Shown here: positions 30,051 to 38,320 of the stretch, one piece after another
How positions within the stretch are numbered: the stretch's first letter is position 1
Layout of the letters: every line of letters starts with the position of its first letter
Assembly: GCF_900070355.1 (NCBI RefSeq)
Contig: NZ_LN849456.1
Coordinates: forward strand, 558,001-622,000
Reading direction: 5' to 3'
Length of the DNA stretch: 64,000 nt
From: Devriesea agamarum
Lineage (GTDB): Bacteria > Actinomycetota > Actinomycetes > Actinomycetales > Dermabacteraceae
Notes under the pieces: generated by a model
Seen by the model: the letters and a program-made list of their open reading frames with translations, nothing else
The model's database searches: none
What the model was told of the DNA's origin: nothing
Made by a program: the position numbers and the translations under genes

Positions 30051-30199
30051 ACAACATCGTGCATTAGATCCAGGTTATCCTCGTCCGCATCCCCTGAACA
30101 GCAGCGAGTATCACCCGCTTGCTCGGGAGCCGATGAAACTTTAGCCATGCATCAACACTGCACAGGAACTGAGATATAGCATGTTTACCGCAAATTGCG

Positions 30200-30372
30200 T
30201 AAAATAGAATAGTCCAGTCAGATATCGATCAAGCGCAGAACTGTAGGGCTCTCGGCAAGGGCGACAAAACATGGCTCGCGCCAGCCAATGGTCCCGTACT
30301 GAAACGGGCATACATCGATGCGATGGGGACTGTTTCCTGACCTCACGAATAGACACTTCTCCCGACCTAATC
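30200..30372 (+). pseudogene. Degraded tyrosine integrase remnant
   Basis: Bases ~30235-30350 align by eye with the coding strand of the integrase at ~32583-32705. Shared words in the same order are CTCGGCAAGGG, AAAAC.(T/C)GGCTCG, TCCCGTACT.(A/G)AAC, GGGG.CTGTTTCCTG/GGTGGCTATTTCCTGG and CACTTCTCCCG/CACCTCTCCCC. No frame is open across it, and the C-terminal catalytic third is missing: the match jumps from there directly to the region upstream of the HTH gene. This is a decayed second copy of the phage-type integrase. Confidence 0.6.
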
Positions 30373-30374
30373 TC

Positions 30375-30655
30375 ACGCTATTCACACTTGCAGGAAATCA
30401 GATACATATCTGACATGTTTTATAGGGAATCTATCCAGTAAAGGGGTATACCTGAAATATACACTCCCACTATCCAACCAAGAACTGCCTGTGAATATGC
30501 GGAACCTGGACAGACGGAACTAGACATCAAAGCCGATATCTCGCCGGCTACCAGTGTCCCCGAGAACGGGCACAGCATCCCCGCCGGGAAGAGATAGAGA
30601 TTCGTAAAAGCGAGACACAGGGCATGAGCCATGTGCTACATGATGGTTACTTGTC
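30375..30655 (+). pseudogene. Degraded copy of HTH gene and its upstream region
   Basis: The block from CGCTATTCACACTTGCA (30373-) matches CGTTATTCACGCTTGCA ahead of the HTH gene at 33010. The match continues through its coding part: ACTGCCTGTGAATATGCGGA / GCGCGAGAGTATGCGGA, GGACAGACGGAACTAG / GGCAGACTGAACTAG, CCGAGAACGGGCACAGC in both. The frame has a TAA near codon 9 and lacks conserved helix residues. It is a decayed paralogue carried by an older element next to the present attachment site. Confidence 0.65.
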
Positions 30656-30709
30656 CCAGCTCTGACATGAGAGTATGCATACCACCATATAAAGCGACAA
30701 GGATGCGCT

Positions 30710-31270
30710 ATGAATAATCGACTCAAATCGGTAGGCTTCTGGGCACGAAACCATCTTAAAACCGCGTCCACGGTAGCTGGATGCCTCGGTTGCGGTGGCA
30801 CGCTCTTTGTTTCTATGTTCACACTGCTCCTCATCAGTGCGCTCCTAGTCCCGACACCGACCGCCTCCCCATCACCGACTGTATCCCCATCACCAATCGT
30901 CTCGCCATCACCGACCGTCTCGCCATCACCTGCACCCACGCCATTGGTAGAGACACCCGCGCCATCGACACCGACTCCCACACCATCAGTGGGCACTCCC
31001 CCACCACCGGTGTCGACTCTCCCACAGGAGGTCCCTGCTCCGATTGACCCGAAACCTAACCCTGGGCGAGCACCAGTTGCCCCGAGGCCCAATCCCGCAC
31101 CCAAGGAACCTACCGCGCCACACCCCAAACCTAGTCCGGATCGGTCCGAAAAAGTTTTCGTGAAGCCTGGAGCATTTTGCTCAGGCGGCGTCGGAGTCAC
31201 CAAGAAAGGGAAGCCTATGGTCTGCAAACCCGCAAAAGATGGGCGTCTGCGCTGGCAAAAGGTTGGTTAG
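30710..31270 (+). CDS. Membrane-anchored Ser/Pro/Thr-rich protein
   Basis: A 186-residue protein with a membrane helix at about 22-48, then a long Pro/Ser/Thr linker (SPSPTVSPSPIVSPSP and related) and a compact cationic C-terminal domain, FVKPGAFCSGGVGVTKKGK...VCKPAKDGRLRW (about 150-186) with two cysteines. It looks like a tethered surface protein whose linker may be glycosylated. The linker is encoded by an 18-base tandem repeat (four units from 30866). Similar C-terminal domains occur in actinobacterial and phage proteins of unknown role. It lies in the decayed zone but is itself intact. Confidence 0.7.
   Translation: MNNRLKSVGFWARNHLKTASTVAGCLGCGGTLFVSMFTLLLISALLVPTPTASPSPTVSPSPIVSPSPTVSPSPAPTPLVETPAPSTPTPTPSVGTPPPPVSTLPQEVPAPIDPKPNPGRAPVAPRPNPAPKEPTAPHPKPSPDRSEKVFVKPGAFCSGGVGVTKKGKPMVCKPAKDGRLRWQKVG
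30866..30937 (+). repeat. 18-bp tandem repeat, four units
   Basis: Units TC(C/G)CCATCACC followed by seven variable bases start at 30866, 30884, 30902 and 30920. They encode the SPSP(T/I)V linker of the protein above and could change in number by slippage. Confidence 0.8.
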
Positions 31271-31347
31271 AGTAACGGTCAAAGGGTGTCACTTACCTTT
31301 CAAAGGCGATGGAACATGACAAATTTCTAGATGGAGCCCCTAGAGAG

Positions 31348-31555
31348 GATTTTGATAGAGCTCAAGGGTGAGTTGCTGCACGGCGTGAATGGTCACCTTA
31401 AAGCGTTCGGCCATATCTTCCATACTCACCCTGTCGAATGTTGATAGGGAGCTTTCAACCCACACACATATAGGAGGTTCTGCGCTTCCTTGTGTGCCCG
31501 TTGGTAGGCAAGTTCAGCCGTATTCGCAACCACCTACCGCAAACTCGTAGCGCCT
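31348..31555 (-). pseudogene. Decayed coding fragment of unknown family
   Basis: On the minus strand three frame segments line up head to tail: RRRYEFAV, then ANTAELAYQRAHKEAQNLLY, then WVESSLSTFDRVSMEDMAERFKV-type text (split by shifts) and ending AVQQLTLELYQNPL. The last part looks like a helix-turn-helix-bearing C-terminus, as in phage immunity proteins, but I cannot assign a family. At least two frameshifts break it. Confidence 0.4.
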
Positions 31556-31740
31556 CCTCGTGGACACCGCAAGATATGGACATGGGGTCATCACTTAGTT
31601 CCCTCCGAAACGGGCGCTGCTACATCTTGCGCGGTCATGAATCTGTCGTGCGACAGCCTTTAGGCCACACTCCTACGCACGTAAGACTAAGTGGCAACGC
31701 CTTGCGAGTGCCGTTGATAATCGCTAAGCCTGGCGCATGA

Positions 31741-32121
31741 TTATCGATCCAGGGGAGTGGGGAATCCCCCGAATTTACGAAGGCAGACCGACTCCGCAAA
31801 GCACGTGAGTGTGCTGGACTTGAACAGGCTGAGCTTGCCGAAAGGCTAGGAGTGGCTCGCAACACTGTGAGCACTGCCGAGCGTGGGGTGAACTCCCCCA
31901 GGCGCATCATAGTGCGCGCGTGGGCATTAGCAACTGGTGTACCGCTGTACTGGATAGAAACAGGAAGGGTCCCGTCACCTGATGGCGACGGGACCCATAT
32001 GCTCCCGCGGTTGGACTCGAACCAACAACCGTTCGGTTACAAGTTCTTGCAGGTCAGACCGATAACGAAAAGATCACGATCATATGCAGCTCGACCGGTA
32101 AGGACTCCTGTCGCTGCATGA
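31741..32121 (+). pseudogene. HTH paralogue without start codon
   Basis: The frame after a TGA at 31738-31740 reads GESPEFTKADRLRKARECAG, ELAERLGVARNTVSTAERGV and WALATGVPLYWIETG, clearly the same family as the gene at 33866. No ATG, GTG or TTG lies upstream in frame, and at the 3' end the frame runs through the tRNA fragment (LPRLDSNQQP) without the stop its relatives have. It is best read as a remnant left of the attachment site, though an internal GTG at 31852 is possible. Confidence 0.65.
32001..32046 (-). other. tRNA 3'-half: probable left attachment site (attL)
   Basis: The minus strand reads from an anticodon-loop-like CTTGTAA into a perfect T-arm (GTTGG, TTCGAGT, CCAAC; plus-strand 32010-32026) and an acceptor 3' strand CGCGGGAG. 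No D-arm or 5' half follows at higher coordinates. The loop suggests tRNA-Thr(UGU). An orphan tRNA 3' half directly upstream of an integrase is the normal mark of a phage attachment site. Confidence 0.7.
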
Positions 32122-32128
32122 TCCCCAC

Positions 32129-32920
32129 ATGAATGAAAACTGGATAGATGCTGAGCGCCATTACGTCATTGCCCTCAGAGCAGCGGGCAGAGCAGACGGA
32201 ACGATCAGGATTCACCGACACTACCTAAGACAGATCCAGCGCCACGTCCGTAGTCCCTGGTCAGCGCAACATTCCGACCTTCTAAAGGTTCTCTCAAATC
32301 GGTTCTGGGAAGCGGAAACGCGCAAAAGTGCCCGATCCGTCATATGTTCATTTTACCGATGGGGGCACGGTACCGGACGGATCGAAACAGATCCAAGTGT
32401 GGGATTGCCCACAGTTCACGTTCCGCCGAGATGTGCCCGACCGACACCGGAGGACATCGTGCGCAAGGCTCTATCTCTCGCAGACCGGCGTCTAGACCTC
32501 ATGATCCGGGCAGGCGCTTACCACGGACTGAGGGCATGTGAGATATCCCGCATTCATCACAACGACCTCGAAGGCGAGGAGTTGCGAGTACTCGGCAAGG
32601 GAGGGAAAACGCGGCTCGTACCCATCAATGATCCCGTACTAGAACATGCGATACGCCGCTGCGAGGGGTGGCTATTTCCTGGTCGCACAGACGGGCACCT
32701 CTCCCCCGGCCACGTTACCAAACTCCTGAGCGAGGCCATCCCCGGAATCTGGACGGCCCACACCCTGCGCCATAGGTACGGTACGAAGGTCTATGAAGGT
32801 GCTGGGGACATTCTTGTGGTCGCGGAACTACTCGGCCACGCCCGGCTCGACACCACTAGGCGTTATGTGCGAATGTCGCGCGATAAGGTTCGCGAGGCCG
32901 CGCGGGCAGCGGCGGCCTAG
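32129..32920 (+). CDS. int: Prophage tyrosine integrase
   Basis: A 263-residue tyrosine recombinase, short for the family because the arm-type DNA-binding domain is minimal. Catalytic residues are all present: R135 (GLRACEI), K160 (GKGGKTR), H211 and R214 (HTLRHRYGT), H237 (LLGHARLDTT) and the nucleophile Y246 (RRYVRMS). It starts ~80 bases from the tRNA 3'-half and would integrate the prophage there. It is on the plus strand, opposite to the lytic genes. Confidence 0.93.
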   Translation: MNENWIDAERHYVIALRAAGRADGTIRIHRHYLRQIQRHVRSPWSAQHSDLLKVLSNRFWEAETRKSARSVICSFYRWGHGTGRIETDPSVGLPTVHVPPRCARPTPEDIVRKALSLADRRLDLMIRAGAYHGLRACEISRIHHNDLEGEELRVLGKGGKTRLVPINDPVLEHAIRRCEGWLFPGRTDGHLSPGHVTKLLSEAIPGIWTAHTLRHRYGTKVYEGAGDILVVAELLGHARLDTTRRYVRMSRDKVREAARAAAA

Positions 32921-33009
32921 ATGTATGGCGAACTCCACGCTCCTCCCCCACTCCAAGTCGAGCGTTATTCACGCTTGCATGAGATCAGACAAACGTCTAC
33001 CGTTTTTTC

Positions 33010-33255
33010 ATGGAAAATCTACCCGGGACAGGGGTTGTGCCCGAAATGAACACGCTCACGAATCGTTTGCGGGCAGCGCGAGAGTATGCGGACCTTGGGC
33101 AGACTGAACTAGCCATTAAGGCCGGTATCTCACGGGCCACCATCAGTGCCGCCGAGAACGGGCACAGCGCCCCATCTAGCGCAACGATCACAGTCTGGGC
33201 ATTGGCCTGTGGCGTTGATGCTTGTTGGTTAAGTACAGGGAGACTTAAGCCGTAG
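33010..33255 (+). CDS. Xre-type HTH protein, array copy 1
   Basis: An 81-residue Cro/CI-like protein: TNRLRAAREYADLGQTELAI and AGISRATISAAENGH form the helix-turn-helix (about residues 17-51), and WALACGVDACWLSTG is the conserved tail shared by the whole array. First of four tandem paralogues reading away from the integrase. It could be the immunity repressor or a relative of it. Its older, degraded copy is at 30.4-30.6 kb. Confidence 0.85.
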   Translation: MENLPGTGVVPEMNTLTNRLRAAREYADLGQTELAIKAGISRATISAAENGHSAPSSATITVWALACGVDACWLSTGRLKP

Positions 33256-33294
33256 CCAAGAGTTAGCTGACTCTACGAAGGATAGGAATAACAA

Positions 33295-33564
33295 GTGTCC
33301 GATGATCGAAACCGAGGAGTGATACCCCAGATCAACACTCTTCCAGTGCGCATACGTGCCGCGCGCGAGTACGCCGGATTGGAACAAGGTGAACTGGCCG
33401 ATAAGGCTGGGGTGGCACGAGGAACGCTAGGGGCGGCAGAGCGTGGCTACAGGACGCCGACTAAACGCACTCTCACCTTGATTGCCTGGGCCTGCGGCGT
33501 TGATTCGCATTGGCTTAGAACGGGCCGACCGCAACCCTGTAATGATGGTTTAAATCATAACTAG
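33295..33564 (+). CDS. Xre-type HTH protein, array copy 2
   Basis: An 89-residue protein with the same layout: PVRIRAAREYAGLEQGELAD, recognition region AGVARGTLGAAERGY, tail WACGVDSHWLRTG and a short extra C-terminus. GTG start behind AAGGATAGGA; gap of 39 bases from copy 1. The recognition helix differs from copy 1 in nearly every exposed position, so it should read a different operator. Confidence 0.85.
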   Translation: MSDDRNRGVIPQINTLPVRIRAAREYAGLEQGELADKAGVARGTLGAAERGYRTPTKRTLTLIAWACGVDSHWLRTGRPQPCNDGLNHN

Positions 33565-33592
33565 CTAAATTTCTACCAGATAGGACTATCGA

Positions 33593-33841
33593 GTGTTTGA
33601 CGACCGGAATAAGGGGGTAATCCTTCAGATTAATACACTCCCGATACGTCTGCGAGCGGCGCGCGAGTATGCAAATTTTAGCCAGGAAGGCCTTGCGGAG
33701 CGGGCTGGAATTGGCATGGCCACCGTAAGCCGTGCAGAACGGGGCGACGGAAGGCCGACGCGCGCAACCATCAGGTTGTGGGCGTGGGCCTGTGGAATTG
33801 ACGCAGAATGGCTCAGAACAGGAAAGCCAGAAATTGGTTAA
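33593..33841 (+). CDS. Xre-type HTH protein, array copy 3
   Basis: An 82-residue protein starting MFDDRNKGVILQINTLPIRL, close to copy 2 in its first 20 residues, then diverging: recognition region AGIGMATVSRAERGD, tail WACGIDAEWLRTG. GTG start behind a GATAGGA site; 28 bases after copy 2. The shared N-terminus and changed DNA-reading helix suggest duplication followed by selection for new specificity. Confidence 0.85.
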   Translation: MFDDRNKGVILQINTLPIRLRAAREYANFSQEGLAERAGIGMATVSRAERGDGRPTRATIRLWAWACGIDAEWLRTGKPEIG

Positions 33842-33865
33842 CCCTCTACGCGACAGGAACGTTGG

Positions 33866-34117
33866 GTGCCTAATAACCTCACCGAAGGGACGATCCCTAA
33901 CTTCACCAAGGCAGACCGGCTGCGCAAGGCGCGTGAACTCTTGGGGCTAGATCAAAGCGCCATGGCAATCCGCTTGGGTGTCTCGCGCGGAACCGTGAGC
34001 AATGCAGAGAGAGGGGCTGTTGAGCCTCGCCGAACTGTCGTGCTGGCGTGGGCGTTAGTTACCGGCGTTTCGTTGCACTGGCTTGAGACTGGCAAGGAAG
34101 CCCCAGAGGACGATTGA
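33866..34117 (+). CDS. Xre-type HTH protein, array copy 4
   Basis: An 83-residue protein: FTKADRLRKARELLGLDQSA, recognition region LGVSRGTVSNAERGA, tail WALVTGVSLHWLETG. It is closest to the start-less remnant at 31741. GTG start, 24 bases after copy 3. It closes the array; a bidirectional terminator follows at 34262. Confidence 0.85.
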   Translation: MPNNLTEGTIPNFTKADRLRKARELLGLDQSAMAIRLGVSRGTVSNAERGAVEPRRTVVLAWALVTGVSLHWLETGKEAPEDD

Positions 34118-34261
34118 CACGCTCCCTCATGCCACCACCCAACGATACTGCGCGCTAGACATGTCCTCGCTGAGGTCTACTGTCGAACGGGCGGCGTGAT
34201 GCTGGAACGTATTGCCCTGGCACTGGGTGAGGGTTTGGACTATCCATAGCGCAGCGTAAAC

Positions 34262-34305
34262 AAAAAGAACCCCCACGGTTACGTCTAACCGTAGGGGTTC
34301 TTTTT
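34262..34305. terminator. Bidirectional terminator, copy 1
   Basis: AAAAAGAACCCC and GGGGTTCTTTTT form the arms of a long stem with ACGGTT/AACCGT inside and a six-base loop. The A-run on one side and T-run on the other make it work both ways: for the HTH array (plus) and the fic gene (minus). A near-identical copy lies at 35641. Confidence 0.85.
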
Positions 34306-34313
34306 CAAGCCGT

Positions 34314-35504
34314 CTAGTTTGGCAGCTCTGGCGAATACTGCTGTAAAGGCATAAATGCATTCATAATAAACGCGCAAGGGATGTATCCGCCTTTGCGCTT
34401 TACGACAAGGCCAAGCTTCTCTAGCGCATTCAGGTCGCGAGCTATAGTGCGGTCTTCGCGCCCAGCGTACATCTCGGCTATTCGGGTAGTAAGATGCCGC
34501 ATTGATTTTTTAGGCGTCTCTTCATCGATTGGGAGCGCTAACACCAAATCTCGCCGACGCTCTTTGGTGGGCCCGGAAGGTTCGTTACGAAGACGCTCAT
34601 GTACATAGTTAATCCATGCGATACGAACCTGATGAGCCTTTACGGTGTCAATGTGTTCGCGAAGCATATCGACATACCCCTCAACCGCGTAGAGAATAAA
34701 GCCGTCCAGGTCGTTTTCTCGTGACGCCGCTGCAAGTCGTTCATAATAGCGGGTCCGGGTGCGATTATAGAAATCAGAAAGCAGATTCGACGCAATCCAG
34801 GGAACAACGCCTGAGTGCGCTAGAATCGCCACCTCAACAAGTCGGGCGGTGCGTCCGTTGCCATCTCCAAAGGGGTGAATCCATACAAGGTAAAGATGGG
34901 CAAGGAGGGCAGCGAACACGGCGTTATAGAATCGCATGTCATCCGACTGGGATTTATCTTGTGATGGAGCAATGAAAGCTTCATTAAGCCATGAACATAA
35001 CTTGCTCATGAGGAAATCAAGCTCTTCCGGCGGTGCCCCCCGATAAATGTTGCCGACAATTAAATTGGTGGTCGTGTACTCGCCAGGCGCTACATGACCA
35101 TCATGCTCAAGGCCCTGTAAGACGCTGGCATTTTGTTCTTTAATCCATGCTTCAGAGAGTCGGAATCCGTTCCCTTGTCGCCCCGATTCGTCAATGACTG
35201 CGAGTGCTTTAACGATATTTCGTATTTCGACTTCGAGATATTCCTGCGATGCAGGGAGCCTGTGCCCCCTATTGATAATTGCGTCGACATCCTCTTCGGA
35301 CAGAGCGTTTCCCTCAATCGCAGTAGTGGCTAGCGCACCTTTGGTGAGAACCACTGAGGCCAAAGCGTTTGCCAGTGCAGGGGGTAGCGGAATACCTGCG
35401 AGGTGCTGGTTCTTAGAGAACGCTTCGCCGAGCTTTGCCCACAACATGCTGACCTTCGGGGCGTACTGGAAGGTCAGCCATTGATGCGTTTCCATGTACC
35501 TCAT
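34314..35504 (-). CDS. Fic family protein with internal inhibitory helix and C-terminal wHTH
   Basis: About 396 residues from the ATG at 35504 (a longer frame opens at 35552, and a shorter start at 35495 has a GAGG site). The Fic motif HPFGDGNGRTAR is complete (226-237 in the long numbering), so it should transfer AMP from ATP to a protein target. TTAIEG (76-81) matches the [S/T]xxxE[G/N] inhibitory motif placed before the Fic core, meaning it restrains itself. The last ~90 residues look like a winged helix. It sits as a single gene between two copies of one terminator, like a phage accessory ('moron') gene. Confidence 0.9.
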   Translation of the reverse strand: MRYMETHQWLTFQYAPKVSMLWAKLGEAFSKNQHLAGIPLPPALANALASVVLTKGALATTAIEGNALSEEDVDAIINRGHRLPASQEYLEVEIRNIVKALAVIDESGRQGNGFRLSEAWIKEQNASVLQGLEHDGHVAPGEYTTTNLIVGNIYRGAPPEELDFLMSKLCSWLNEAFIAPSQDKSQSDDMRFYNAVFAALLAHLYLVWIHPFGDGNGRTARLVEVAILAHSGVVPWIASNLLSDFYNRTRTRYYERLAAASRENDLDGFILYAVEGYVDMLREHIDTVKAHQVRIAWINYVHERLRNEPSGPTKERRRDLVLALPIDEETPKKSMRHLTTRIAEMYAGREDRTIARDLNALEKLGLVVKRKGGYIPCAFIMNAFMPLQQYSPELPN

Positions 35505-35640
35505 GCAGCAAGAATATCCAACTTGGCCGAGTTTTGGCAATGCGTTTGGCATGTCAACACCGGCGGCCGAGGTCGCCTGCGTGCGGATTTCTGGCCGCCA
35601 AGATTGCGCTTACATATAAATCGCACCATTATGCAGACAC

Positions 35641-35684
35641 AAAAAGAACCCCCGCGGTTACGTCTAACCGTGGGGGAAACTTTT
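35641..35684. terminator. Terminator-like repeat, copy 2
   Basis: AAAAAGAACCCCC, then CGGTTACGTCTAACCG, then GGGGGAAACTTTT repeats the element at 34262 with few changes; the stem is still strong. It lies just upstream of fic and would end minus-strand transcripts from the gene at 35789. The pair brackets the fic gene. Confidence 0.75.
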
Positions 35685-35788
35685 GCGGAACCTGCTGGGC
35701 TGAGCGTCACTCTAGACTACTTTTAGGTCATTGTCACGTGACCATCTATCGGCCATGTTTCTACTTCTGAAAACAGAGCAGGGGTAGA

Positions 35789-36217
35789 TTAAGTCAGTGC
35801 AGGAACTTTCATATCGCCCCCGAAAGATACTCGGGGTGCGGCGAGGCGCGTATCCGTCAATCGGAAGCATTCCCACGACTTGTTGCGCTTAACTGCTTCA
35901 ATGAGCATGCCAATGCATGCATATCGAGACACATCTTGCATAGCCGCTCTATCCTTGGATGGGGTGGCGGTAATGATTTCCAGTTCCCCTGCATGGATCA
36001 TGGCTATCACGCATTTTTGTGCACCGCCGTGCTGGATGTGGCGATCTACACGCCGCATCACATCCCCGACCTGATCGTCATAGAGGACAGCAATCACAGG
36101 GGTTCGGGAGACGCATCCGTTGCGGGCGAGGTACTCCCTTCCCGCCGCCGTGGTGGTTAGCTTTGCGAACGTACGCGCCACGTCAAGCCGTTCGCGCCCA
36201 TCCTTCACTGCTTCCAC
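35789..36217 (-). CDS. Prophage accessory protein, unknown
   Basis: A 142-residue protein, not recognised. It has TPVIAVLYDDQVGDVMRRVD and QKCVIAMIHAGELEII, suggesting an alpha/beta fold without membrane segments or signal peptide. The start overlaps the end of the upstream gene by 13 bases, so the two are made together. It lies past the lysis genes, where temperate phages carry genes expressed from the prophage. Confidence 0.6.
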   Translation of the reverse strand: MEAVKDGRERLDVARTFAKLTTTAAGREYLARNGCVSRTPVIAVLYDDQVGDVMRRVDRHIQHGGAQKCVIAMIHAGELEIITATPSKDRAAMQDVSRYACIGMLIEAVKRNKSWECFRLTDTRLAAPRVSFGGDMKVPALT

Positions 36218-36591
36218 CTCCGAAAGTACTCGTGTGCGTGATCGAACATTTGATCTAACGCGTAATCGTACATAGAGTTAACCACGTCCCATTCAGTGCC
36301 GTCTACGTGGATATATTGTATAATATCCGTTTCGCCAGTATCTCCGATCCCTTCGCGCATGCGGTGACGATGCACAGCCCCGTGACAGGTGTCGATGCGC
36401 GACACCTCTGCAAGGCGTTCAGAACCATCGTCGTAGTAGAGCATAATGGCAAAGCGGACAACCTTCCCCCTATAGATGTGCTGGACAATCTCGATTTGTA
36501 GGTGGTCACCTATATCCACCAGGGTTGTCTCGACCGTACAGGCTGCTTGCGGTGGCGGGGTGTACTGTTCAGGTTTTGGTTTAGCCGTCAT
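36205..36591 (-). CDS. Prophage accessory protein, unknown (HRH-containing)
   Basis: About 128 residues from ATG 36591 (a GTG start at 36630 is possible). After a Pro-rich N-terminus it shows VVRFAIMLYYDDGSERLAEV and SRIDTCHGAVHRHRM, a pattern seen in small uncharacterised actinobacterial accessory proteins; the His cluster could bind metal. Operon with the gene at 35789. I do not assign a function. Confidence 0.6.
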   Translation of the reverse strand: MTAKPKPEQYTPPPQAACTVETTLVDIGDHLQIEIVQHIYRGKVVRFAIMLYYDDGSERLAEVSRIDTCHGAVHRHRMREGIGDTGETDIIQYIHVDGTEWDVVNSMYDYALDQMFDHAHEYFRRWKQ

Positions 36592-36805
36592 GTCGGCTAA
36601 ACCTTGCCCTGCGTGCCTGCGGGGAGTCACTCAAAGTCACCGGCACAGCACGTCATGGAACATGACCTGCTCGACAAGATGTCCCTAGCGTGCCTGCTAA
36701 CACCTGTTAGGGCTATGGGGTTACTCATCCCGTAATCATAGGCTGCACAACTTGCCCAAGGTGGGGCATTGGCGTCCAACCAACCCTGAGCTCATACATA
36801 AAAAT

Positions 36806-36841
36806 AGCGCCCCGCACCTCAATCTAGAGATGCGGGGCGCT
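36806..36841 (-). terminator. Terminator of prophage late operon
   Basis: AGCGCCCCGCA (36806-36816) and TGCGGGGCGCT (36831-36841) form a perfect 11-pair stem. On the minus strand it is followed by TATTTTTATG, a proper T-run. It lies six bases past the last lysis-region gene. Confidence 0.9.
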
Positions 36842-36846
36842 CGATG

Positions 36847-37188
36847 TCAGTTCTCCGGGTCCGGCTTCGGCGTGAGCGATCCAACCGGGCGAATCACATC
36901 ACCGTTCGGTACAGCCTCATTCGCTGGGCCTGCGATCACTTCACCGTCGCTGACGTGTTCGAGAACCTTGGAGTTCGGGGTGACGTACTTGCGGGCAACC
37001 ATCACGATGATCGGCGCGATCACGGCCACCAGGCCAAGGATTGCCACCTTCTGATCCTCGCTGATAGGGATACCAAACGCGATCAGAAGCGCAATGAGGG
37101 CGGCCACAATGGCGGTGATGGTCGCGGCCGAGATCACCGGCTCAGAGCGCAAAATATTTGTATCGTTCGCGACGTGCGTATTAGACAT
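36847..37188 (-). CDS. Holin-like small membrane protein
   Basis: A 113-residue protein with two hydrophobic helices (ISAATITAIVAALIALLIAF and ILGLVAVIAPIIVMVARKYV) around a short charged turn, and a hydrophilic C-terminus. Size, topology and place in the lysis region fit a holin. I start at ATG 37188, behind AAAGAAGG, not 18 bases upstream. Confidence 0.7.
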   Translation of the reverse strand: MSNTHVANDTNILRSEPVISAATITAIVAALIALLIAFGIPISEDQKVAILGLVAVIAPIIVMVARKYVTPNSKVLEHVSDGEVIAGPANEAVPNGDVIRPVGSLTPKPDPEN

Positions 37189-37262
37189 AGGTGTGCCTTC
37201 TTTCACTGTGTACGTAGAGCTTGCGCAGGCAGGCGCGTTATGCCGCGGTGCGCGAGATTGGT

Positions 37263-38319
<1,057 letters not shown>

Positions 38320-38320
38320 C

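Noticed and set aside
30520-31227. Long Gly/Val/Asp-rich frame on the minus strand
   Set aside because: It is the reverse image of the Pro/Ser/Thr-rich gene at 30710-31270; the plus-strand frame has a start, a membrane helix and a proper C-terminal domain.
32001-32121. LPRLDSNQQP peptide as part of a protein
   Set aside because: It is the translation of a tRNA 3' half; the DNA is explained by the T-arm and acceptor strand.
34314-35504. Fic as the toxin of a two-gene toxin-antitoxin (Doc/Phd) pair
   Set aside because: No small antitoxin gene is adjacent, and the inhibitory motif is within the protein itself.
35789-36591. Accessory gene pair as a toxin-antitoxin system
   Set aside because: Both proteins are of similar size, neither shows a known toxin or antitoxin motif, and no autoregulatory DNA-binding domain is visible.
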